DNA from: Candidatus Ligilactobacillus avistercoris
GTDB taxonomy: Bacteria > Bacillota > Bacilli > Lactobacillales > Lactobacillaceae
Assembly (NCBI GenBank): GCA_019119415.1
Contig: DWXB01000003.1
Span: 1-64,000, forward strand
Direction of reading: 5' to 3'
DNA length: 64,000 nt
Shown: in pieces, positions 34,130-41,892 of the stretch
Position numbering within the stretch: the stretch's first letter is position 1
Layout of the letters: the number at the start of each line of letters is the position of its first letter
Program-made: the position numbers and the translations under genes
Notes under the pieces: generated by a model
Told to the model about the DNA's origin: nothing
Databases searched by the model: none
The model's input: only the letters and a program-made list of their open reading frames with translations

Positions 34130-34459
34130 TTAGCTTCCACGGGCAATCAGCTTTGCTTCCTGAATATTGGATTGCCGAACAACGATACTGGCAACCGTAT
34201 AAAGATCCAGGAAGAAACACAGTTCCGTAAAGGAACCACTAAAAATCATCACCACCGCAATTACAAAAAGCACCTGACTTAACAGAACCCACTTCCGGCG
34301 ATCGTGGCGCAGCTGACTAATAGCAACTTGTTGGCCCGCTGTTAACTCAACGGGGCCCCGCTGACCAAGCTGTTGACGCCAGCTGATTAATTGCCGGTTG
34401 AGGCGAAAACTAATTACCCCTAAAACCAGCAATGCCACCACAACAATGGCTGTTCCCAT
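34130..34459 (-). CDS. Small membrane protein, unknown
   Basis: A 109-residue protein with an N-terminal helix (about 3-20), a polar stretch with RQQLGQRGPVELTAGQQ, and a second hydrophobic region (about 57-90). I do not recognise the family. ATG 34459 follows GGGGAGG closely. It lies between the universal stress protein and ackA, with a hairpin upstream separating it from the stress gene. Confidence 0.5.
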   Translation of the reverse strand: MGTAIVVVALLVLGVISFRLNRQLISWRQQLGQRGPVELTAGQQVAISQLRHDRRKWVLLSQVLFVIAVVMIFSGSFTELCFFLDLYTVASIVVRQSNIQEAKLIARGS

Positions 34460-34485
34460 GCAATCCTCCCCTTTAATAAAGCAAG

Positions 34486-34508
34486 GGTCGTGACTCCTCA
34501 TCACGACC
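34486..34508 (-). terminator. Terminator after the universal stress protein gene
   Basis: Perfect 8-bp stem GGTCGTGA / TCACGACC with a 7-base loop. The T tract beyond it is weak, so termination may be partial. Confidence 0.6.
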
Positions 34509-34550
34509 ATCGCTTAACTAATCACATCAAATTAGCCGGTTCTCGTCCTT

Positions 34551-34994
34551 CTAATGAACGATAATCACATCACAGTTGGCCAACCGGATAACGTAGTCCG
34601 TCACCGCTCCGACTAAAACGCGTTCCACGGCATTTAGCCCAGTCGGTCCCATTACAATCAAGTCCGTGTTATGGTCCGCCGGAAATTCCTTTGAAATCAC
34701 TGACCGGGGAGAACCATACCGAATATGTGGCTCAATATTCTCAAAGCCCACTTCCTTAACCTTTTTGACTAGTCCATTAACGTAGTCCTCAGCATCCTGA
34801 AATGTCTGGTAAACAACATCGCCACTAGTATCCACGACCCCGCCAAAGTTAACCGTAAACTGCTTTAAATCAATGACGTTCAAAATATCAAGGTGGGCGT
34901 TATTCCGCCGGGCAATCTCGACAGCCCGCTTCAGTGAATTCTCAGCCGTAGCTGACCCATCGACCGGAACAAGAATGTTCTTGTACTCTTGCAT
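34551..34994 (-). CDS. Universal stress protein (UspA family)
   Basis: A 147-residue single UspA domain. It has ILVPVDGSATAENSLKRAVEIA at the N terminus and the nucleotide-binding loop VMGPTGLNAVERVLVGAVTDYVIRLANCDVIIVH, a form of the G-2x-G-9x-G(S/T) ATP motif, so it likely binds ATP. Cytoplasmic, with a role in stress survival inferred from the family. ATG 34994 is selected because GGAAGTGAG precedes it; the upstream TTG at 35009 lies inside that site. Confidence 0.88.
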   Translation of the reverse strand: MQEYKNILVPVDGSATAENSLKRAVEIARRNNAHLDILNVIDLKQFTVNFGGVVDTSGDVVYQTFQDAEDYVNGLVKKVKEVGFENIEPHIRYGSPRSVISKEFPADHNTDLIVMGPTGLNAVERVLVGAVTDYVIRLANCDVIIVH

Positions 34995-35009
34995 CTGCTC
35001 ACTTCCCAA

Positions 35010-35182
35010 TCTTTTTTATGGTTTGATTATATCATAAACACCGCCCAGACTTCCTATTATATTAACGGGAAACTGCTTCTTAAAGCACTCTTTACGTTTC
35101 TGGCCATTAAAGACAAAACTGAAAATTGTTCTTGCATTCCAGACAAAATCATGTATACTAATACAGTAAGCTTTTGAGCGAT
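35010..35182. other. Intergenic region between uspA-type gene and tRNA-Leu
   Basis: This region holds the tRNA promoter (TTGCAT at 35132-35137, 16-base spacer, TATACT at 35154-35159). On the other strand, an AT-rich stretch probably serves the universal stress protein gene. No gene is seen. Confidence 0.55.
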
Positions 35183-35267
35183 GCCACTGTGGCGGAATTG
35201 GCAGACGCGCAGCGTTCAGGTCGCTGTTCGGGTTACCCGAGTACAGGTTCGACTCCTGCCAGTGGCA
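35183..35267 (+). tRNA. tRNA-Leu (anticodon CAG)
   Basis: An 85-nucleotide class II tRNA. The acceptor stem GCCACTG pairs with CAGTGGC and is followed by discriminator A. The anticodon stem CAGCG / CGCTG encloses the loop TTCAGGT, with anticodon CAG at 35217-35219. A long variable arm (GTTCGGGTTACCCGAGT) is present, as expected for leucine. The T loop GGTTCGACTCC is canonical. CCA is not encoded. It is a single tRNA with its own promoter and terminator and decodes CUG. Confidence 0.95.
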
Positions 35268-35320
35268 TACTGATATGTTGGTACGTCAACGTTAACCAAG
35301 GTTTTGAGCGTTACAACTCT

Positions 35321-35360
35321 AAAAGGAGAAGTTCACTTCGTCAGTGAGCTTCTCTTTTTT
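35321..35360 (+). terminator. Terminator after tRNA-Leu
   Basis: Stem GAGAAG-t-TCACT / AGTGA-g-CTTCTC is followed by TTTTTT, about 60 bases after the tRNA. Confidence 0.85.
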
Positions 35361-35403
35361 ACTGGAAATTGCAAAATAGCTTATTTTCAATAATACTTTG
35401 GCC

Positions 35404-36312
35404 TCATCGCCGTTCCTTCCGCGGCTGATAGCTCAGCCCCATCACCGCCACGATGATTAACAGCGACCCCACCAGCAAGGCCGGCGTGAGGTGTAACCCC
35501 ATAAAAAGGACCGAACCTGCCGTGGCTGCCAGTGGTTCGAACGCATCCAGTAACCCCGTTACGGTCGGTGACACGTGCCGCAACGTAGTGGTGTACGCCA
35601 CAAACGGGAAAATGGTCCCCACAACCACAATTAACGTAAACCAGCCCACGACCGCCCCGGTCACGTGCACGGCTGGCAGCTGCGGGTGGATTGCGGTTAG
35701 TACGATTCCTCCAATGAGGAGTCCCCAGCCCGTAATTTCGAGCGAACCAAAGCGGTCCATTAGTGGCCGCGGGGTGAGCGTATCAGTCATCGCTCCCACC
35801 GCTGAGAGGAGGCCGAACACTAATACTGGGATCGTGAGTGCGAGGTGGGTAAACCGGCCGTTGGTGGCAACTACCACCACCCCGAAAAAGGCGACTACCG
35901 CACTAATCAGCTCCAGCCGACTAGGCCGTTCGCGGTGCACCACTGCCATGTACAGCATGATGAAAAACGGCCCGACAAACTGCAGGATCGTCGCAATCGC
36001 CGCGTTACCATACTGGACTGCCAGGAAGTAGAAAAGCTGGTTGGGCACCAACCCTACGATTCCGTACACGAGCGCCTGCCGAATGCTCCGGCCGGTCGCT
36101 AACATTCGCAGGGGGTGATGGCCGGTGAATTGTGCCAAAAGAAGCGTCATCACACCACTGGTAACCATTCGCATCTGCGTCAGGGTAAAGGCCGTCATCC
36201 CCGGCGCCGCCGCAAAGAGTGCCTTGGCGAAGATGCCCGAAATACCCCAGCACGCACACGCCACTGCGCCGACCAGAATCCACCCAAGATGCTGTTTTTG
36301 TTGCACGATCAT
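35404..36312 (-). CDS. EamA-family (DMT superfamily) transporter
   Basis: A 302-residue protein with ten helices formed by two EamA repeats: CACWGISGIFAKALFAAAPG in helix 1-2 of the first repeat and LLSAVGAMTDTLTPRPLM starting the second, which ends in LDAFEPLAATAGSVLFMG, a well-conserved EamA motif. Such carriers export amino acids or other metabolites, or import sugars; the substrate is unknown. It stands alone between the tRNA terminator and the divergent YheA-like gene. Confidence 0.82.
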   Translation of the reverse strand: MIVQQKQHLGWILVGAVACACWGISGIFAKALFAAAPGMTAFTLTQMRMVTSGVMTLLLAQFTGHHPLRMLATGRSIRQALVYGIVGLVPNQLFYFLAVQYGNAAIATILQFVGPFFIMLYMAVVHRERPSRLELISAVVAFFGVVVVATNGRFTHLALTIPVLVFGLLSAVGAMTDTLTPRPLMDRFGSLEITGWGLLIGGIVLTAIHPQLPAVHVTGAVVGWFTLIVVVGTIFPFVAYTTTLRHVSPTVTGLLDAFEPLAATAGSVLFMGLHLTPALLVGSLLIIVAVMGLSYQPRKERR

Positions 36313-36405
36313 TCCTCCTTGCCGTCCCCATTATACGCCTGATGGTACCGGTTTACCGGGGAGTATGGTACATTTATGGTAGATGAAATCAAAGGAGGCC
36401 TTTAT

Positions 36406-36786
36406 ATGGCAATTAACATTTACGACACGGTCAACCAGCTCGCCAAGGAGCTCCCGCAAACCGAGCAGTACGGCAACGTCAAGCTCGCCTTTGCTGCCTT
36501 AAAGAACGACCTGATGGCCTACAGCACCTACAAGAAGTTCATGGATTTACAGGCCAAGATGCGGACCAACCAGATGACTGGTCAGCAGCCGAGTGAAGAC
36601 GACCTCAAGCAGCTTGAAGACCTCGCCAAGCAGATGCAGGACATGAAGCCAGTTCAAAACTTAATGGAAGCTGAACAGGCCCTCAACCAGCTGTTAAACG
36701 ACATCAACGGCAGCTTAATGAAGCCGATTGAAGACATCTACAAGGAGCTCGGCCCGAGTGAGCCAAAGCAACCGGAATCTAAGTAA
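36406..36786 (+). CDS. YlbF/YmcA-family protein (YheA-like)
   Basis: A 126-residue, fully helical protein. NIYDTVNQLAKELPQTEQY at the N terminus and the central VQNLMEAEQALNQLLNDIN match YheA of Bacillus (DUF964, YlbF/YmcA family). YlbF and YmcA work with YaaT in the RNase Y-associated Y-complex; the role of YheA-like members is unclear. AAAGGAGG precedes ATG 36406. A terminator follows, so this is a single-gene unit. Confidence 0.82.
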   Translation: MAINIYDTVNQLAKELPQTEQYGNVKLAFAALKNDLMAYSTYKKFMDLQAKMRTNQMTGQQPSEDDLKQLEDLAKQMQDMKPVQNLMEAEQALNQLLNDINGSLMKPIEDIYKELGPSEPKQPESK

Positions 36787-36813
36787 GCTGATTGCATGCA
36801 TCTTTAACGACAC

Positions 36814-36850
36814 AAAAGAGGTTGTGACATTAAGTCGCAACCTCTTTGCT
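36814..36850. terminator. Terminator between the YheA-like gene and glnA
   Basis: Stem AAAGAGGTTG / CAACCTCTTT with an inner GAC/GTC pair; A and T tracts on both sides allow use by both converging units. Confidence 0.8.
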
Positions 36851-36864
36851 ATCTTTCCATAATC

Positions 36865-36978
36865 AGGTTCCAAAACAAACGAACTTTGTGGAAGTACGAA
36901 AACCTCCGAATCTATACTGGCGCGATTCGTTCGCTTTTCTGCTTCCACCACGCTCGGTTTTCTCCGTTTTAGAACACC
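36865..36978. repeat. Roughly 115-bp imperfect palindromic element behind glnA
   Basis: Nested inverted repeats pair across the whole stretch: GTGGAAG (36888-36894) with CTTCCAC (36942-36948), inside them GAAAA with TTTTC and CGAATC with GATTCG. Outside them, an imperfect CGA..C match and GGTTCCAAAAC against GTTTTAGAACACC extend the pairing. It directly follows the glnA stop on the minus strand. It could be an RNA structure of the 3' end or a small dispersed (MITE-like) repeat. No coding function is apparent. Confidence 0.6.
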
Positions 36979-36985
36979 TTCTTCT

Positions 36986-38392
36986 TTAGTACATCTGGAA
37001 GTACTGCTTCCGCTCCCAGTCACTTACTTGCTGGCGGTAAGCATCCCATTCGATCTTCTTACCTTCCACAAAGTTGTTGTACAGGTGACTGCCAAGCGCG
37101 TCCTTGATGACATCGTCCTGCCGAAGTTCCTTTAGGGCGTTGTGCAACGTTGATGGCAGGTCCACGATGCCATTGGCAGCCCGTTCTTCGTCCGTCATCG
37201 TGTAGATGTTGCGGTCAACGGCGGCGGCTGGTTCGATCTTGTTCTTCAACCCGTCAAGCCCAGCTGACAGGATAGCGGCGATGGCCAGGTACGGGTTAGC
37301 TGACGGGTCAACGCTCCGCAGTTCAAGCCGCGTTCCCATGCCCCGAGCAATCGGTACCCGGACAAGTGGTGACCGGTTCCGGCCAGACCAAGCAACGTAA
37401 ACCGGAGCTTCAAAGCCCGGCACTAACCGCTTGTAGGAGTTGACAATCGGGTTGGTAATTGCCGTGAAGTTGCGGGCGTGCTTCAGTAACCCGCCAAGGA
37501 ACCACCGGGCTTCGTCAGACAGCTGGTCGGCGCCCTTTTCATCAAAGAAGACGTTCTTGTCACCCTTGAACAGTGACATGTTGATGTGCATTCCCGAACC
37601 GTTTACCTGGGCCAGTGGCTTCGGCATAAACGTTGCGTGCAACCCGTGCTTCCGGGCAACCGTCTTCACGACCAGCTTAAACGTCTGGATGTTGTCACAG
37701 GCATGAAGTGCGTCAGCGTACTTAAAGTCAACTTCGTGTTGTCCCGGGGCAACTTCATGGTGCGATGCTTCCACGTCAAAGCCCATTTTTTCAAGCTCCA
37801 TCACGATTTCTCGCCGGCAGTTTTCTCCCAAATCAACCGGGGCAAAGTCAAAGTATCCTCCATGATCATTAACCTTTAACGTTGGTTCTTCATCGTCATC
37901 CATCCGGAACATGAACTCAGACGGATCCATTCCCGACTGATGCGGCATGGCAACAGCCTTCATGTTCATCTTAAAAAGGAAAAACTCAGGTTCAGACCCA
38001 ATGTTAAAGTCGGTAAAGCCTAATTCCTTCATTTCATCAAGCACCCGCATCAGGTTGTTCCGCGGATCGCCCATGAACGGGGTCCGGTCAGCGTTGTACA
38101 CCTTGCAGATTACCCGCGCAATCTTGCCGTGCTCGCTGTCCCACGGGAAAATCATCCACGTGGACAGGTCCGGGTACAGCCACATGTCACTTTCTTCAAT
38201 CCGGGTATACCCGTCGATTGAAGAACCGTCAAACATCAGCTTGTTGTCCAGCAGCTTATCTAACTGGCTCACCGGAACCTCAACGTTCTTAATCGTCCCG
38301 TACAGGTCCGTGAACATGAGGCGGAGGAACTGAACGTTTTCCTCCTTGGCAATGCGCCGAATGTCATCCTTCGTGTAGTTATGCTTTACCAT
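36986..38392 (-). CDS. glnA: Glutamine synthetase type I with a 22-residue insertion
   Basis: A GSI-alpha type glutamine synthetase that makes glutamine from glutamate, ammonia and ATP. Family motifs are [60 protein letters not shown], the [10 protein letters not shown] region and a C-terminal [12 protein letters not shown] tail. At 468 residues it is longer than the Bacillus protein (444). The extra 22 residues (142-163) follow EPEFFLFK and are bounded by a 9-bp inverted repeat in the DNA. The gene lies 21 bases after glnR, in the usual glnRA operon. GlnR control is expected from the upstream operator. Confidence 0.95.
   Translation of the reverse strand: MVKHNYTKDDIRRIAKEENVQFLRLMFTDLYGTIKNVEVPVSQLDKLLDNKLMFDGSSIDGYTRIEESDMWLYPDLSTWMIFPWDSEHGKIARVICKVYNADRTPFMGDPRNNLMRVLDEMKELGFTDFNIGSEPEFFLFKMNMKAVAMPHQSGMDPSEFMFRMDDDEEPTLKVNDHGGYFDFAPVDLGENCRREIVMELEKMGFDVEASHHEVAPGQHEVDFKYADALHACDNIQTFKLVVKTVARKHGLHATFMPKPLAQVNGSGMHINMSLFKGDKNVFFDEKGADQLSDEARWFLGGLLKHARNFTAITNPIVNSYKRLVPGFEAPVYVAWSGRNRSPLVRVPIARGMGTRLELRSVDPSANPYLAIAAILSAGLDGLKNKIEPAAAVDRNIYTMTDEERAANGIVDLPSTLHNALKELRQDDVIKDALGSHLYNNFVEGKKIEWDAYRQQVSDWERKQYFQMY
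37904..37969 (-). repeat. 66-bp in-frame insertion in glnA with 9-bp terminal inverted repeats
   Basis: The 22 extra codons of GlnA have GAACATGAA near one end and TTCATGTTC near the other (plus-strand 37907-37915 and 37959-37967). They sit two to three bases inside the insertion borders as defined by alignment with the Bacillus protein from memory. The frame is kept. It resembles small palindromic elements that insert in-frame into genes, but this is one copy and the comparison needs checking. Confidence 0.5.
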
Positions 38393-38413
38393 GCGAATAT
38401 CGCTCCTTTATTT

Positions 38414-38803
38414 TCAAGGCCGAAGACTGTGGTGGAAAGGTTGCTCAGCGTCGCCGTTCATCCCGCCGATGTTCATAAACTCCTGCCGGAGAATCCGCCG
38501 CATCTCATCGTCTGACAACGACTGCTGCAGCTTAGCCTGCTGTTGCTGGCGCTTCCGCTCCTGCTCAGCGTACACCCGCTTAATCCCCGCAATGTTAAAC
38601 CCGTCGTGCAACAGGTCCTTAATTTCGAGGAGCCGGTCCACGTCGTTCAGCGAATACATCCGGTGGTTCCCCTCCGTTCGCTGCGGCACAACCAGCTGGT
38701 GTTCTTCGTAGTAGCGAATCTGCCGGGCAGACAAGTCCGTCAGTTTCATGACTGTTCCAATCGGTAGGACGGCAAGTGAACGCCGTAGTTCCTTCTCACG
38801 CAT
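38414..38803 (-). CDS. glnR: GlnR, nitrogen-responsive MerR-family repressor
   Basis: A 129-residue MerR-type regulator. The helix-turn-helix and wing are in KLTDLSARQIRYYEEHQLVVPQRTEGNHRMYSLNDVDRLLEIKDL. The C-terminal tail (…AEQPFHHSLRP) resembles the GlnR tail that contacts feedback-inhibited glutamine synthetase. It represses the glnRA operon when glutamine is plentiful. Its operator is found just upstream of its own promoter. AGGAGGAAGG precedes the start. Confidence 0.92.
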   Translation of the reverse strand: MREKELRRSLAVLPIGTVMKLTDLSARQIRYYEEHQLVVPQRTEGNHRMYSLNDVDRLLEIKDLLHDGFNIAGIKRVYAEQERKRQQQQAKLQQSLSDDEMRRILRQEFMNIGGMNGDAEQPFHHSLRP

Positions 38804-38826
38804 ATCCTTCCTCCTCGTATGTGCTT

Positions 38827-38879
38827 ATCATAGCAAGCCCTAAAATATAAGTCAACGTTTCGTGTTAGCTTTTCTAACA
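38827..38879 (-). promoter_or_regulatory. glnRA promoter and GlnR operator
   Basis: On the minus strand TTGACT (38850-38855), a 17-base spacer and TATGAT (38827-38832) form the promoter. Immediately upstream, 38863-38879 reads TGTTA-GAAAAGC-TAACA on the minus strand, an exact match to the GlnR/TnrA consensus TGTNA-N7-TNACA. Autoregulation of glnRA follows from it. Confidence 0.9.
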
Positions 38880-38883
38880 TCAA

Positions 38884-40155
38884 TTACTGTTCTTCCGCAA
38901 AAAAGGTCTCGGCTACCGCGTGGGTCACCGCCACCTTGATGTGGGCGTACGCCAACCCGCCCTGGATGTACAGGCAGTACGGCTCCCGCAGCGGACCATC
39001 ACACGACAGTTCAATTGTCGAGCCCTCAATAAAACTCCCCGATGCCATGATGACCTTGTCCTCGTAACCGTCCATGTGGCTCGGAATCGGGTCAACAAAG
39101 GCATTCAACGCGGAATGGTGCTGAATGGCCCCGCAAAACTTGATCATCGGCTCTGGTTTCCCAAAAATCACCTTCTGGACGATGTCCGTCCGCGGTTCGT
39201 CCCACTTCGGGCTGACATCCAGCCCCATCTTTTCAAGGAGCGCCGCCTCAAAGATGGCCCCCTTGATGGCATCACCGGTCGTGTGCGGCGCCATGAAGAA
39301 GCCCTCAAAGTAGTCGCGCATGTACGCGTACGTGGCCCCTTCGGCCTTACCGATTCCCGGTGCCATCAGCCGGGCGCCACACGCATCAATCAGGTCCTGC
39401 CGCCCCACGAGGAACGAACCGGACTTAACAAAGCCAGCTCCCGCATTCTTGAAGAACGACCCTGCCATGAGGTCTGCCCCGTAGAACGTCGGCTCCTCCG
39501 TCTCCGAAAATTCGCCGTAACAGTTGTCCACGAAAATGATGACGTTTGGCAAAATCTGCCGGACAAACGCAATCATTTCCTTGATTTCCGCCACGGTGAA
39601 GCTGGCCCGGGTGGCGTACCCGCAGGACCGCTGAATGGCAACGACCTTGATGTGATCGTTGGCCCGCAGCTTTGCGGCCACCCCGTCGTAGTCCACCTTT
39701 CCGGTCGGCAACAGTTCCGTCGTGTCAAAGTCAATCCCGAAATCCTTCATCGTTCCCGGGTTATCGCCGGCAATCCCGATGACTTCCTGGATCGTGTCGT
39801 ACGGCGTGCCAGTCATGTAGTATAACGTATCGCCCGGCCGTAAGCACGCAAAGAGCCCGGTAGAAATGGCGTGCGTCCCCGTGGCCAGCTGCGGCCGGAT
39901 TAATGCGTCGTCCGTTTTAAAGTAGTCGGCAAAGATTGATTCAAGCTTGTCGCGCCCAATATCGTCCGTCCCGTACCCGGTCGACCCCACGAGGTCCTCT
40001 TCGGCCACGTGGTGTTCGCGGTACAGATCAAGCACGCGCTGCTGGTTGTAGAGCACCTGCTCGTCAATTTCCGCCAGCCGCGGCGCAATCTGCTGATCAA
40101 CTTCCTTTACCATGTCCTGTAACTTTGCCGGTAAGCCGGCCATCCAATTTTTCAT
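38884..40155 (-). CDS. YnbB-like methionine gamma-lyase family protein (PLP dependent)
   Basis: A 423-residue protein of the COG4100 family, fold type I PLP enzymes once called aluminium resistance proteins. It contains LATGTHAISTGLFACLRPGD, VDNCYGEF (PLP aspartate region) and AGSFFKNAGAGFVKSGSFLVG, which should hold the Schiff-base lysine. Its true reaction is unproven in the family. The position between miaA and glnR matches Bacillus (ynbB-glnR-glnA). The miaA stop touches its start. Confidence 0.85.
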   Translation of the reverse strand: MKNWMAGLPAKLQDMVKEVDQQIAPRLAEIDEQVLYNQQRVLDLYREHHVAEEDLVGSTGYGTDDIGRDKLESIFADYFKTDDALIRPQLATGTHAISTGLFACLRPGDTLYYMTGTPYDTIQEVIGIAGDNPGTMKDFGIDFDTTELLPTGKVDYDGVAAKLRANDHIKVVAIQRSCGYATRASFTVAEIKEMIAFVRQILPNVIIFVDNCYGEFSETEEPTFYGADLMAGSFFKNAGAGFVKSGSFLVGRQDLIDACGARLMAPGIGKAEGATYAYMRDYFEGFFMAPHTTGDAIKGAIFEAALLEKMGLDVSPKWDEPRTDIVQKVIFGKPEPMIKFCGAIQHHSALNAFVDPIPSHMDGYEDKVIMASGSFIEGSTIELSCDGPLREPYCLYIQGGLAYAHIKVAVTHAVAETFFAEEQ

Positions 40156-41085
40156 CTATTTCACCCCATCTTGTAACCACTGATTAACATCTGCTTCAAT
40201 TTGGTGCTGCTGTTCCGGGTGGGCCACCAGGTCGTACCAGTGCACCGTCATCTGGTTGCGGAACCACGTGAGCTGGCGCTTGGCGTACCGGCGTGAGTTG
40301 CGTTTAATTAACGCCACCGCACCGTCCAAGGAGGACTGTCCCGCAAAGTACGGGTAAAGCTCCTTGTAGCCAATCCCCTTCCCGGCTGGCAAAGCGGCGC
40401 CGCCCTGCTCATACAGCCACTGCGCTTCGTCCACTAGGCCCGCTTCAACCATCGCGTCCACGCGGGCGTTGATCCGCGCGTACAGCACTTCGCGCGCCGT
40501 TGTCAGCCCGATAATGTACGGGTCAAACGGGGCCGCATTCGCCTGCTGGGCAGAAAACCGTTTGCCGGTGCGCTCATAAACTTCCAGCGCCCGGACCACC
40601 CGCCGCTCGTTGTTGGGCGGAATCTTGGCGGCTGCCGGCGGATCTACATCATTCAGCCGGTTCCAGAGCGCCTGCCGCCCGTGCTCCTCCGCGTATGTAT
40701 GCCACTTCTGCCGGAGCGTATCGTCGGTGTAGTGGTCGTTTCCCAGTGTCAGGTTATCCAACAGCGCCTGCAGGTAAAAACCCGTTCCTCCAACTAGGAG
40801 TGGCAGGTGCCCCCGCGCCGTAATTGCGGTGATTTGGCGGGTTGCCTGGTGCATAAAGTCCGCCACGGAGTACCGTTCCGTTACGTCCACGATGTCAATC
40901 AGGTGGTGTGGCACCACCTGTTGCTCTTCCGGCGTGACCTTGGCCGTTCCAATGTCGAGGTGGCGGTACACCTGCATTGAATCGCCGGAGATGACCTCCC
41001 CGTTAAACCGCTGGGCTAACTCCAACGACAGCGCCGTTTTCCCCACCGCGGTCGGGCCCACAATTAACAGTACCTTCGGCTTCAT
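40156..41085 (-). CDS. miaA: tRNA dimethylallyltransferase
   Basis: A 309-residue enzyme that adds the isopentenyl group to A37 of tRNAs reading UNN codons. It has LLIVGPTAVGKTALSLELA (P-loop), SGDSMQVYRHLDIGTAK, and the C-terminal NSRRYAKRQLTWFRNQ. It uses dimethylallyl diphosphate, the product of the mevalonate operon in this same window. AAGGAGGG precedes the ATG. First gene of the run miaA-ynbB-glnR-glnA, although glnRA has its own promoter. Confidence 0.94.
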   Translation of the reverse strand: MKPKVLLIVGPTAVGKTALSLELAQRFNGEVISGDSMQVYRHLDIGTAKVTPEEQQVVPHHLIDIVDVTERYSVADFMHQATRQITAITARGHLPLLVGGTGFYLQALLDNLTLGNDHYTDDTLRQKWHTYAEEHGRQALWNRLNDVDPPAAAKIPPNNERRVVRALEVYERTGKRFSAQQANAAPFDPYIIGLTTAREVLYARINARVDAMVEAGLVDEAQWLYEQGGAALPAGKGIGYKELYPYFAGQSSLDGAVALIKRNSRRYAKRQLTWFRNQMTVHWYDLVAHPEQQHQIEADVNQWLQDGVK

Positions 41086-41221
41086 CCGCCACCCTCCTTC
41101 CGGTTAAATCCTAAACCGCATTATACCATTTTAGGAGAAATTTTAAGCGCATTCCCTAGTATTTTTTCCGTCAATCCGCCATAATAAGGGTAACGGAACG
41201 AAGCAAAGTGAGGTGGACTTA

Positions 41222-41398
41222 ATGAAGTCATTTGGTAAAGGTTTTGTTGTTGGTGTTGGCGCAACGCTTGGAGCATTAGCCGGGTGCGTGTACTACTTCA
41301 AGAAGACGGTTGTTGACCCAATCGAAGAGCGGGAAGCCGTTTTAGACGAGCACCGGAAGCGGGCTTTGCGGAAGAGCCGTTCAGCGCACCAGGGATAA
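41222..41398 (+). CDS. DUF3042 small membrane protein
   Basis: A 58-residue protein with one N-terminal helix (GKGFVVGVGATLGALAGCVYYF) followed by a charged tail (KKTVVDPIEEREAVLDEHRKRALRKSRSA). This fits DUF3042, a family typical of lactobacilli, usually beside miaA. The function is unknown. ATG 41222 is preceded by GTGAGGTGG; the in-frame GTG at 41213 overlaps it. Confidence 0.8.
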   Translation: MKSFGKGFVVGVGATLGALAGCVYYFKKTVVDPIEEREAVLDEHRKRALRKSRSAHQG

Positions 41399-41416
41399 GA
41401 AGAATACGTGATTATA

Positions 41417-41456
41417 GCAAGAAGCGGGCTGACAATTATCAGTCCGCTTCTTGTTG
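41417..41456. terminator. Terminator between DUF3042 gene and rhodanese gene
   Basis: A 14-base stem with one mismatch, AAGAAGCGG-g-CTGA / TCAG-t-CCGCTTCTT. It lies between two convergent genes and probably serves both. Confidence 0.8.
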
Positions 41457-41476
41457 CTTTAAGTATTCATATGTTC

Positions 41477-41878
41477 TTAGTGCCCGGTCTTAACCTTACC
41501 ATCCCAGTCACTAAAGCCGTTCTTCAAAATCGCCAGGTCAGTAAAGCCCGCCTTCTTGAGCTTCTTGGCCACCTTTACGGCCAGCGTCTTCCCGTCCTCA
41601 TAGATGTAGACGGGCCGGTCCTTCCGCAAAGCACTGATGAAGAGCTTAAACTGGGAATACGGCATGTTCCGCGCACCCATGATGTGCTTCTTCTTGAAGC
41701 TCCGCTCTTCGCGCACATCAATCACCTGCGCGGTGTGAAGGCCCTTCTTAAACTCGTCGTTTTCCAATAACTTTGCGTAGCGCTTGGCGTTTAACGTGCT
41801 CAGCCACGGGCCGATAAACATCCACGCCAACAGCGCAATTAAAATAATATCAATCCAAAGCCAAATTGATGATTTCAC
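41477..41878 (-). CDS. Membrane-anchored rhodanese-like protein lacking the catalytic cysteine
   Basis: A 133-residue protein with an N-terminal transmembrane helix (about 5-27) and a rhodanese domain (VIDVREERSFKKKHIMGARNMP to LKNGFSDWDGKV). The active-site loop, normally Cys-x-x-G-x-R, reads YEDGKTLA, with no cysteine. Sulfurtransferase activity is therefore unlikely, and a binding or regulatory role is inferred. It follows glcK closely, like YqhL-type genes in related bacteria. Confidence 0.78.
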   Translation of the reverse strand: MKSSIWLWIDIILIALLAWMFIGPWLSTLNAKRYAKLLENDEFKKGLHTAQVIDVREERSFKKKHIMGARNMPYSQFKLFISALRKDRPVYIYEDGKTLAVKVAKKLKKAGFTDLAILKNGFSDWDGKVKTGH

Positions 41879-41892
41879 GTCAATCCCTCTTC

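Noticed and set aside
35010..35177. A 62-codon plus-strand frame before tRNA-Leu
   Set aside because: It overlaps the tRNA promoter, has no ribosome site, and AT-rich sequence opens frames by chance.
36715..37023. A 102-codon minus-strand frame between the YheA-like gene and glnA
   Set aside because: It overlaps the glnA end and the YheA-like gene, has no ribosome site, and its middle is the palindromic element. The sequence shows no protein-like pattern.
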